From the NCBI GenBank assembly GCA_008508345.1, contig QNGE01001031.1, forward strand, positions 130,296-194,295: DNA of 64,000 nucleotides, given 5' to 3'. Both the position numbers and the translations under genes were made by a program. Shown in pieces: positions 14,801 through 26,800 of this stretch (positions are counted from its first letter, which is position 1; each line of letters opens with the position of its first letter). The notes under the pieces are model-generated. The model saw only the letters and a program-made list of their open reading frames with translations. It had not been told where the DNA came from and searched no databases. The DNA is from Paragonimus westermani. Taxonomy: Eukaryota; Platyhelminthes; Trematoda; Plagiorchiida; Troglotrematidae.

Positions 14801-17800
14801 ACGACGCCAGTGTTCCAAAATAGATGCAATACGTGGATGCCAGGAACTCAGATTTGAAAGATTCACAAAAAAATTAAGCCAACATGGGTACATGGAGAAA
14901 CGATCTGGAGAAAGATCAAAAGTCCAGGGAACCACCGAAACATACATAAAACAATATGACTAATGTGCGAATATGGCTGGCACGGTGATCAATAATTTGC
15001 TTTCAAGTATTTCCGAGTATTGACTTCCCATTCGACATAAGCGAGTACAAGTTTTCGGCTTTGCGTAAGCAGAAGAGGACACAGCGCATGTGTGTACAAC
15101 AGGGCGGACAGAAAATGGACAGGGCGATAGACAGAAGAGATGCTACTTTCAAATATACATTTAGATGGTTACCAGCCTAACAAGGTCACGTTATTCACAT
15201 ACGTGTCCACAATACTACATGAGCAATAAAAATAGTGTCCAGGACAAGCATTCAACGTGCGACCGAGAAATCAGAAATATAATGGGATTTGTCCAGGAGC
15301 ATGTACAACAGCTGTCTAGGCAAACGACAACACACTGACATTCGGCGTGCACTGCCTCAGAAATTCGTCGTCTTGATGATTGCCTGTGTCCCAGTGATTC
15401 ACCGTGTTTCGCGTGAACATGCGTCCACACACTCAGAACACGTGCAGTCGTAAATAATGACGCGGGTCCCCGTCAGACTCGATTGAAGCTGTTCTTCATA
15501 TCACAGTTCATCGACCTATTTGACGGTTGAGTTTTTTTCAAAGCACAGTGCGGTAACTAACGTCAGCTGACATTCATGACATAGGCCTCGCGTTCACAAA
15601 AAAGAGTGCAACTAACCGGTTCTTCAATATGTCATCATAATCATAAACACCATCACCATAGACAACAATACATCAATGATTCACACTGATGCTTAACGGT
15701 CACACAACCACGAACAAGAAAAGCAAACCCTGTGTACAAAGAGGGAAGAAAAAGGAGGAGACGCGAAAGGACCTGACTACCAAAAATAGCTAACTCCACG
15801 CTCACATATTCAAAATCAAGGTGCCTACACATGACAAACATACAACCGAGCTGTAAGTGAAAGTGAGGCGCCATTTGCAGGACACCTTCCTTACGGCGTT
15901 CACTACCACGCGTCATCGAATGCATTCACTTCACTGACAACACGACCAAACAACAACATTCACGCCATTGAGCTCGATTAGCCGCCCTCTCGCCTAAAGT
16001 CTTCAGCCACCGACTCTGGGAGTCGACAGAGACCCAGCCCGAGAGGCGAACCCGATCTACAGTGGTCAATCCCTTCGTGAACGATTTCAATTGTCTACGC
16101 CACGTCAACATCTGTCCACCTCGCACCATGCGCCAGCCAGCCGCAGCGTTGGCAAAGAGTGGTCGGTGTGATGGACGATTAACTATCATCATTGAAACAT
16201 GGCCTAACCATCTAGGTCTGTGCGAATGTAATAACTGAACCGAACACCCGTTTATTAATCTCTTCGTTACTTACTCGCTGGTGTCGCCCGATAAGAGCGA
16301 TCGAATGCAGACATCGGTGGTCAAATACCTGAAGACGGTTCACATCTTCTACTGTGAGCGGCCATGTTTCGCTACCGCAAAGTAATACAGCACTCACGGT
16401 TTTCTGGTATAGGCTACCCTTAAGCTTCAGAGAAATGCCTCTCCATCGCCATAGGTGTTACACATTAGCGAATACCGCCCTGACCTTAGAGATACGCATT
16501 TCTACTTCATTCTCTACCCCTCCGCCGCCGCCGCTGATGCAGCTTCCAGGTATACAAACTAGTCGACAACTTTCATGACTTCATTATCTAACATTAAATC
16601 TAAGTAGTCACAGCAATCTTGCAGATCCCTTTTGCATTTTGAGGCTGCAAAGTGCATCCCGAAAAGCTTAGTAGAACGTGAAATAGCGTTTGGCACCGTT
16701 TGAGTTGCTTGAAAATTGTCAAGCAGCAACACCTTATCGTCAACATAATAAGGATCAGCCACTCTTCCACCAGGCAGGAGGTCCACCCCGGCATCTTGTG
16801 AGTGCCGGAGACAATCCTCATTACGTCGCCTATGACGAATTTGAACAAAAATGATGAAGGATAAAACCTTGACGTACGCGCCTCCTGATGCTGAAACTTT
16901 TAGACAGTTCGCCGAAAACCCTAACCTGGGCTGAAGTGTAGAACTAAAGCGCGAACAGTATGTTCACATACTTGGTCGGTACGCCCATGCGTTTAAGCGA
17001 CCCTAAAAGTGTAGATCGATCCACCGAATCGAACGCACATTTATGGTCGAGAAATACGCCAATTGTTGGCCAGCGATGTACATGATGTAGCTCCAGAATT
17101 TGACGAACAGTAAAGGTGTGATCTACACATCCCTGCACAGAGCGAAACCCTGCTTGCTCTTGCTTGGTGTTTGCCTCCTTCAGTACAGTGAGTCGACCAA
17201 CCAGAACATTAGAAATGACTGGAGTTGAATTATTTCTCCTATGGTTTTCGCAAGAGCTCCCGATACCTTACTCGAATGTAGGAACGATTATTGAATGATC
17301 CACACACTGAAACAACTCAATCAAAGCCCCGATAACGCCTCCCCACGTACAGTGGAAAGTGCTGACACGAGATCAACTGCACCAGCAGCCCTATTACGTT
17401 TGATAGCCTCAAGGCAATTGCGGACCTCAGTCTCAGTGGGTGGTTTTAAATCTACCTATTAGGGTGCTACATTACAAGTATGTGACAGCAACACAGCAGA
17501 ACCAAAAGGCCAGCTAAATTGACCCCTCTAGACTTCTGGACTTATTATGGACGAGTGTGCCATCTAAACAGTTCACCGGTCTTCTCTGAAGCAAAAGCGG
17601 TTTTCATTTCTCCACCTTTTCCCACTAACCAAGCCTCGCGATCAGCCTTTAGGCTACGTTTCAGTTTCCTATGGATATCTCTTCTAGACTTTCCATGTGA
17701 ACTACCAGGAAGGATGTTCCGTGTGGCTTCTAACAACTCCAGGGATTCATCTGAGATCCACTGTATGTTCATTCTATGTACTCCCGTGCCACATGTTAAA

Positions 17801-20800
17801 GCACCTGTTTCACGAATGGCCTGCGTGATCTGGGTCCAACAGCAATCAGGATCTTCAGAGTGAGAACTACTAAGGCAGATATCTAAGCTGGTTTGATACT
17901 TATGCCTTACCGACGGTATAGTCAGTTTTTCAACAGTCAACCACTGCTGTCGGTGGGGTTGTTGCTCAGCAAAAGTGAGTACGAAACGACAATGTACCAG
18001 CGCATGATGTGAATCTAGGTACGTGCTCCAATAAGAACGACACTCCTGAATGGAACCCCGCCACCTATAACTAACAGCTATGTGGTCTATCTGAGACCAG
18101 GTCTGATTCAGAGAGGGTGGGCGCCAAGTATAGGAATGGCATGCACGATGCCTAAAACTAGTGCTGCCTAAAAACAACCTATGCTCAGCGCACAGCTACA
18201 ATAGTCGCCCACCGTTGTCCGAGCGATGTGATGTTATCCCAAACATGCTACCTAGACGGGATTGGGCCTCACTAAAGCGGCCGACCTGGGCGTTCATATC
18301 TCCTGCCAGAACGACTATATCAGAACCACGTGCCGACCGGAGTAGAGCGGCCAGATCCGAATAAAAGAGGTCCTTGACGCCGATGACATTACAGTCAGTT
18401 GGAGCATAAGCAGACACAACGAAAAGATTTCTGACGCTTTGGCGTCTAGAACTGACCCTAACAGAACCTGCCAAGCGGACGACACAGTCTACTATTAACA
18501 GGAATCCAATCTATCAGTGCAGCTGCGGCCGTCGTGCAGAGGGCTATACCTACTCCAGCCTGACCGGTAACGGCGGCCGGAGAGTCACCTGAAGTATATA
18601 ACCAGTATCGGGTGCTGTTAATTCCATACGTTGGCTACTGTCGTGGATTCTAGTCTCCATGATACAACAGACATTGACATTCAATGAGTCTGACGTTCGT
18701 GTGAGAACGGCCTGCTGACCTAACCAGCTTTAGAGTGCAAACATTGAAGACACCTACATTAATTCGCATTCTAGGCATAAGCAATGGACAAGGGAGGCCT
18801 GGAGCTGAATGGCAAGAGATGGAAATTACCGACACAGTGTTACTATGATTAGCTATATGTGTTGTGAGACTTGTAGAGTACTTATCAGTACTTATCACAA
18901 AATCAACAATTCCATACTGTATCGGCCGTCTCGCAGTACAAATCGGGTCGCCTCAGTTGCTGCGTGCAGCAGAGTAGACAGGCGAAACAATACTATTGAT
19001 GATCTCTCCTCCACTTAATTTGATGAAAAAGTGGAGGAGAGATCAGCAGTAGTATTGTTTCGCCTGTCTACTCTGCCGTACGCAGCAGCTAAGGTGACCC
19101 GATTTATACTGCGAGACGGCCGATACAGTATGGAATTGTTGATGTTATGAGGATTCATAATTGTGTGTGGGTTGAGATACTGCCAGGACACCCAGACCTA
19201 AACAGGAGAGCGATTAGGATTCTCAACCAAAACCTTTGGCTCAAAAGCCTGTACCACAAGGCAGTGGATGGATGGCAGTGTACCAGAATCAGCACAGTGT
19301 TCGGAAAAAGATGCCAATCTTCATCCAACCCTCAACATGGAGCACCAGAAGATTGTGATTCGTCAGACCTCTACCTACTGGCCTGCCTGGTATGAGTAAC
19401 TCTGTTGGTGTAGTCACCACACAGTCTAGTTTTGCCCAACAGGTCATCGAGACGAACAAGCCGTCACACCGCGTCAAAGTCCAGTCTCGTGTGTGCCTTT
19501 GTACATATTGAAGACGACGGTATCACGACTACATGCCAGTCTGTATATAGATTAACCAGACAAGAAGCTCCGCTCGCAAAAGACACTGACTAAGAGTCAG
19601 TGACACAAGTGTCTCAGATAAGTTGGTTTCCAAATGAACTATTTGAGTTTGTCATACCTCGATATTACATCGTTAGTTGGTCGCCGCATCGCAATGGCAC
19701 TTAAACAGGAGTATGTGAGCTAAGCGGTGAGAAACGAGTGGTATTGCACGCCCCGTCAGACGTAAAGGCGAAGGCCATTGTAAGACGAACTAGAACCTGT
19801 CGAGCAACATTTGCCACAGATTAGCCAACTGATATCTGCAATGAAAAATACTTGGTTAGGTGATGAACATGGACGGAAAATATAAAGCCAATTACCAAAA
19901 AGCCAGTTAGCCACACCAACAGGACGGGAACAGTTGGAAGAATTGTATGACGAGATCAACTGGCCCCCATCCCCAGTGCAGACCAACGGTGTCAGCACAG
20001 AGGGGCTGGTTGGCGGCCAGGCAGCCAACAGTTCCCAATCGCTTAAACCGGATGACCAATTGGGAGGTTGAAGGGGAATGGCAGCGTAAAGACGGGCAGC
20101 GCGTGTAGCCGGATGAGGGATGGAGATGGACGAAACACCAAGACAAGTCAACTGGGTAGGCTCGATCTCGTCGTCAGTGCCGAACAGCCACTCGTCTGTG
20201 AAACACATGGTCATACCATCCGCGTCTGCCGAGATAGGGGACACGGTCGTCGAATGAGGTCGCTGAACATCTGGTAATCCGGGAGAAATGGGCCATTTGA
20301 TTAGAGAAGAGAACGTGGTCATGAGGTGGCGCTGAGTATCCTGAAGAAGGAGACAGGAAAAAACGACCATTGTAGGTGATTAGCAATGAGGCTCAACATG
20401 CATGCAACCACAGGGAGAAAAAATCAATTGCTTGTGAAAAAAAGAATGGGTGTGGGAGGCGGGTAATGGAAGACTCGTTGAAACTCTAATATCAAATTTC
20501 AGGAGGCTTATAGCTTGTACATAACCGAATAATCGAGTTACAAACGGAAATAAGATTTCATATCAGACAGTAGGACAGGTGGGTAACGGAGTCCAAATGT
20601 GAAATTTACGAGCTTCTGACGTGGTTTCGTAACTCAGCTGCTAGAGCGCTTGCTGCATTTGAGCATGGTGTTTCTACTGCTGGTTCGAGTCCAGCCGAAG
20701 CCTTGATTTTCCTAAATTGTGCCTCAATTAAAATTACAAACCTGCCAAACTACTTATTAGTAATAAAAAATAACAAGAATTCCTTGCAACTTTTACCTCA

Positions 20801-23800
20801 AAGAGACACGAATTACCTCAAATTCGTGAGTGACTCAGTCCAAAAGAAACGGCAGGTATTTTAGTGAACCTGTACACCGACTAGTACATCAATAAACTCT
20901 ATCATAAACAGTTTGAATCATACAGTTAGGGTCCAAAACTTAACATTCTCATTACTATTATTACTGCGGCAGTGAATCAGTGACTTATGCTGATGCGAAA
21001 ATGTCAAGAGGTCGTAATAAAAACAGAAAAGGAGATGGGACTCAGTTCATAAAATCGGACCGTCTTATCCTGAATACACACATAAGTTACTTGAGCCCAA
21101 ATAACCAGTTTGCAAACAAACATAGAATGCCAACCTTACAGTATTCGATGCCCCACTCTACTAACTGTTCGTCTTCACACATCAGTCAGCCAAAATAACG
21201 GCATCTTTAAAACCACCGATTATGACTGGCCACCATCTCGTCAAAGGTGTCCAGCAAGATTGTTTAGGTCACGGAAGAGCAACAAACATGAACATCATTG
21301 ACAAACCTAAAAGTTGCTTTCTCAACATTCGTAAACGAAGCCAACACCTGCTATGGCAGTTGAACATCAGTGATTCCCACTGTGAAACATTGCTGTCTAT
21401 GATGATGACAATGATAAACACTCGTTCATCCTACAAGTTATGCTCCAGACTACACACAATTCTGAACCATTTGCAAAGGAATTGCCGGTCTTGTCCTCAG
21501 TTGTAACCAATTGGCAACGCTCCAGAAGGATGGAGATTTTAGATTCCAACAACGCACTCTTGTGTCGGCAATCGTAGTGACCATTTCACTATGAGCTGAA
21601 CACCCATTCACATTTGGTCGCAGTTTCACCTTCACACACAATTTTAGCGTTAGGCTTGAGTTGGTACGCGTCAGTAGCACAAAAATGAAACTCGAGTCTA
21701 TTGCTTCCAGTCGAAAGGAGACTAGTTTGGAAGTTCACCTGAATGTGAAAACTACGAAGACGTGTCAGTAGTGACTAAAGTGTGTCAACCAAAACATCCA
21801 GCATTTACAAGTAATCCTCCTTAATCCTATTCAGTCTAACAGTTTTGAGAGTCCTAATTTTTAGTTGACAATGTCTTTTTGAATAACCGAATGCAACTGA
21901 CACCCAACTTCGATCACATATCACTTAAACCCTTTTATCTGAGCCCCTCCTTCAAAAGCCGTAAAGTTGTACATGTTTAATACATGTTTGCATTCAGGTA
22001 TGCCAATGAAGCAGTTTCCAGTTGCGTACAGTCAAGGAACACAGAAAGCGATAAAACACAAGATAACACCAACAAGCTAACTTGGTAGTTGTCATCAGGA
22101 AGCTTAAAACTGAATTAGTCGAAATATCAAGATGTAGAATTTCCCTTTGACAAAACATAGTCGGTAATTAACAAACCTAACTGGGATTCCTCCAAACAAA
22201 CTTCTCGCACTCGAGTATATCGGCACCACATTTATTGCTAGGCAATGTTGATCACCACACATCAATCAACTTTTTCTTAAAGTCCAACATCTCACTTTCG
22301 CTCCTGGCGTTCGAAACTCCTCTATACATCCTTACATCTAATCAGGCGCAGTATAAATTGTTGTGTTCACTTTCGTTGATTACGTGGTTCTATTACGATT
22401 GGCAGTCCTCCTGCAAAAGACATTAGGCCTACACGTTGCAGCCTTCAGCGCTCATCTGAAATAAAACGATGGTGTTTCCTTATATGACCATACAGTCCTT
22501 CTTGATCATTCGCATCCACCGTAAACTCTCAAACTGCTTCTTGTTGGTAAACTCAACATTAACGACCCGAACTTGTGCAAACAGGGCGTTTGAATTCCAT
22601 TGCAATCTGCTAGGTTTGTAACAAACAGAAAGTTGTTTATGAATTTGATAAAACAAAGTCGTCAACTTGTATAAATTGAACAGTTTAAGCTCTTCATTCT
22701 ATTTCCTCTAAACACGCCTCTTCGGTTCAGCGGATGAGCGTGGGTGGTAAAACCGTCATCAACTGTCAGATGAAACTGACCCCTCGAGAACTTGAGCGGA
22801 TAAGTCCCATGAGATAACTACCGCACGTGTGCCCATGCAAAAAGAAGTTTCCAGTTAGGTAACTTCGACCTAAGTTTCAGAAGACTGGAAACTTATCAGG
22901 AAAAAAAGCAACGCCTAATTTGCACAAGAGTATGCGTTGGATGATGAATAAGCTCTAATCAGCCAGCGAATATGGAGCTCTGTTTGTTCCACAGAAAAAC
23001 ATGAAGGAATGCAAATGATGCAATCATAAATTTGAGCGGTATTCAACCTGTGACACAGTATTGTTATGTTTCTAGAATTATTAGTAGCAGTATTATTACT
23101 ATTACGGTGCTCCACGCTAAGGACGACCTGAGTGCGAGTGCAAAACCGGGAAACAATCACGTTTACTGGGAAGAACTGTGTGGAACCAGAAACAAAACTA
23201 GACTAGAAGAAGAGAAGATATTTTGTCGGTTTTACGCTGTACATGATTTTTGGAATTTTCACTGTCATTTGCTAAGGTTTGCAGTTAGTGTTTACTGAAT
23301 TTACAGAAAAAAGCAAACAAAATTATGTCCTGAGAAAAAAAGGTCACCAGTCTAGTAACGCCCATGCTACTAATTTTGCTTTGTGGTCAGATTCATGAAT
23401 ATTGTTGCACGAGGACATTCAAACAATCGAGCAGAGGAAGACCCAACATGATATCAACCTCTTCATACATTTTCTCCAAGTCGTGCGTAGCCCATGGTGC
23501 TGTTTTTTACCTGTCACATCCAGAAAGCGTGGACATGGCTAGATGTGGTGGGCGGTGCGGAGGCAAGCATGAAGCGTGCCCGAGCCACCTTATTCGACGA
23601 AGCATAGAAAGGACTATTTGTTCCAAAGGAAACTGACTGCCTGCGCACAACTAACCAGATGGTTTTAACTGTAATTAAGACACCTCATAAAAAACCTCCA
23701 AATACTTTCCCCAGAATGTCATACGATTATTACAACAAACCAAATGACCTAACCCTCATATGCAGAATCTATCACGCGGTCGATGTCATACATTCTCCTG

Positions 23801-26800
23801 ATACAACTGGTCGACTTAACAGACCTGCGCACACGCTCTAGAATAACGCCATTTATTCCCTCTTGATCAAACAGTGCGAGTCACCAGAGTTACAATATCA
23901 CCTACGTTGTCACCCAATGATTGGCAAAGAATGCTAATGTAAGCGTGAATGAGCGATGGCATGTTCCAATAAGGTTTCTGGTATGCAAGGTAGAACGAAC
24001 AGTGAACAAACGGGTGAAAATCCCCGATCAGTTGACAGGCTCACCCGTTCTGCCGTCAGCACGGCCAGCATATCCGAATGGGGCTTGATGCGTCCGAGCA
24101 GGAGACCCAAAATTCCCAGTGCGCAACCACTGTGGTCTGGCAATTCTTCAGACAAAGAGCAATATCTGAAATGGGAACGCACAGCAAAAGCACACACAAA
24201 ACGGTGAATGTCACCAATGTAAGTTGAGTGGTAAGGCAATTAAGAGATTAACAGCTGTTCAGTTGATACACAGGATAATTTCCGTGGTCGTCAAAGGACA
24301 ACGTAGCGAACGAGCTCGTATACGATGACTGACCAGCAGGCTAATTAATCCACAATTACACGTCCGGATTTAAGACTACAACGTCGGGAAGTTTCAAAGG
24401 GAAAATGCAGTTAGTCACCCTGACACGAACGAAAATTGTACAGTTGCTTCAAAATATGAGGTAGACTAGTCACGCGCATGCAGACTAGCAACGGATGGAC
24501 GTGGCAAAGCAATGGCGTCGTACATTTGTGTCGTGCACAAAAAAAACCGACAGAGACCTCCTTAACATTGAGGAAGACATAACGGTTGTTCTGTTTTCAG
24601 CGAATCTCAAGAGGTTGGTCGATCTGATGAAAAGATTCGGAAAAGTTGATAGGGCAAGTAGTTTCAACTAAAGATGTAACGATTGCATAGTAAGAGTTAT
24701 CACTAATCCTGTGTCAGGGCCGTATACCGATAACTCAGGAGACACCTACTCACTTTACATGATGGAACAGTCGGGGTCTTCGTATTTCACAACCATGTTG
24801 TCGTTTGACCGTCCTGAGGTTTTACACAGCTGTTAGTGGTCTCAGTGTACAGTGCTCGGTACGGTGAACGCTCAGCTTGCATGAGGTGACCCAACCATCG
24901 CAGGCTGTACAACGTGATTAGGTGACAGATCCGCGCATCCCGAACGTTGCGGAATAGGCGTCGGCGAACAGCCGCATTGCTTACGCGAGCAGTCGATTTG
25001 ATGTGGGCTAATGGGCGGAGACAACTATTTGCCACAGTCTTAGACGGACTGCCCACAATATAGAAAGCAGGAGTGGAAAAGTCTCAGTCTTGAAACAACA
25101 CTTTGCACTTTGAAGTTGTGAAGCACATTTCATACAAATCAGTCGGTCACTCACCCTGTTAAGCAGTCTGTACGCGTTCGCCAGAGGGGCTAAGTAAGAC
25201 AGTGTTATCCGCATATTTCAGGTCGGTCAACCTAGTGCCAGACAGAAGCTCAACACCATGCCCCCTTAACCCCTCAAGCACACTTTCCAGGATGTCGTCC
25301 GTGACAAAATTGAACAAGAACGAGATAGGACACCCGGGACAAACACCACCAGAAGCGATTAACACACGGAACAGTTATCTATAAACCCTCATCCAGCTTG
25401 CAGGGTGAGCATATACTGATCCCATCATATACATGTATTTCCCGGGAACTCCCTTGCGAAGAGCCCAGTTCCAGAGGAGGCCGAGGGCCAACCGAATCGA
25501 AAGTAGCCTTTAGGTTTAAAAGCACCAAGACCGTTGGCTGCTTATAAAAGTGTTGATGCGCTAAAATCCACCGCAAGGTGAAAATGTGATCAATGTACTG
25601 TTATGACCCCTTGAGAGAGGAAGGCATGAACGGACAGGAAGACCGCGAACAGTACCTCGATCAGGAATGAAACGCAACGATATCGCAAACGATACGAATA
25701 ATCGGAACGCAAGTACTCGGACCCAACTCTCGCAACTTACAACCCCCCAACAAGAAAGGAGAAAGTCGACCTTCAAACGAGCTTTATTTGCTGCTCAGCC
25801 CGAAGGCAAAACAGTGGCTCAAAACGGCCGTATTTATAGGTTTTCGGTGGCCTTGGTCCTAGGACACTGAATGGGCCTATCAGAAGCAAGCGCGCGAACT
25901 CGAATCTTCCAGAATGATGGCGGGCATTCGAGTTATCAAAATAGAAGCATCTATTTCCCTTGGGAAATATAGCGAGCTTTTTTGGGAAAAAGTGCTTTTT
26001 CCAACACGTACTTCCGACCGGACCGGAATCTTGCCTGTTCTTCGCGTACATGACTTTCTCTGGGCTTAGTGAGTCGAAAACGGGAATTACTGTTGATAGA
26101 CATCAACCACGAGGTACCACTTCAGTTTTCAAAACCGTTCGGAGGAGTTTTATCAGTTCTGATATCAACCTCTCCCCATCATCCTTGAAAGGAGGGAGGA
26201 GGTATGGACCAGGAACCTTGTCACTTTCCAGGACCAACTCCTCTACCAATGTAGAGCCATCTGGAACCATTCAGGCCTCCTTGTCTACATGGTCTTGTTG
26301 AGGTCAGCTGAACTGTTCTTCAAAATATACAGCTTAACTGTGAAGTTGACGAGGCTGGTTGATGATAAGTGAACCATCTTTTTCACACATGTTCTCACTT
26401 ACACCGACTCGACGGACAGTGAAACCACGGACCCAGGGAAATGGCTTTTTGCTCTTCCCACATAAAAAGGCACGCTCCATCTCTTTCGACTGTTCGACCA
26501 AGTAGTGCTCACGGTCTTGGCGCAAGCTTGCAACTAGTTCGCGATTAAGCCCACGACGTTCTTCATCTTTTTCAGAGTCAGGTGGAATCGAACGACGCTT
26601 GTGCATAAGGCTTGTCCAGGTAACAGAAATCCGGTTGTGTCGCAACTGAACAGCACCTCCACAAAACACTTCTGTACATCAAGCTTTCATTGTTGCTGTG
26701 ATTTGTTCCCAGTGTTCGTTACGTTCCACAAACTGATTCGAACTGGGCACTTGGTTCACCAATGCTTCCTGGTAAGCGTTCTTCCAATCTTCCCACTCGG

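Larger units (their letters stand above)
15635..19490 (-). mobile_element. RTE-clade LINE, copy A, near full length but decayed
   Basis: In minus orientation it carries, in order: a 5' region (19490-18650); an AP-endonuclease with LFVVSAYAPTDC and GSDIVVLAGDMNAQVGRF (18474-18196); an in-frame TAG; more endonuclease with HSYTWRPP, QIDHIAVSYRWR and a final SHHALVHCRF (18177-17950); a basic linker KLKRSLKADREAW (about 17640); RT pieces TFTVRQILELHHVH (17.1 kb) and YYVDDKVLLLDNF (16.75 kb); then VLLCGSETWPLTVEDVNRLQ and FDHRCLHSI (16.3 kb), GWRMVRGGQMLTW and RLSGWVSVDSQSRWLKTL (16.1 kb); and a 3' UTR. The catalytic SDH reads SHH, and many frameshifts make it inactive. Family assignment is by motif order. 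Confidence 0.88.
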
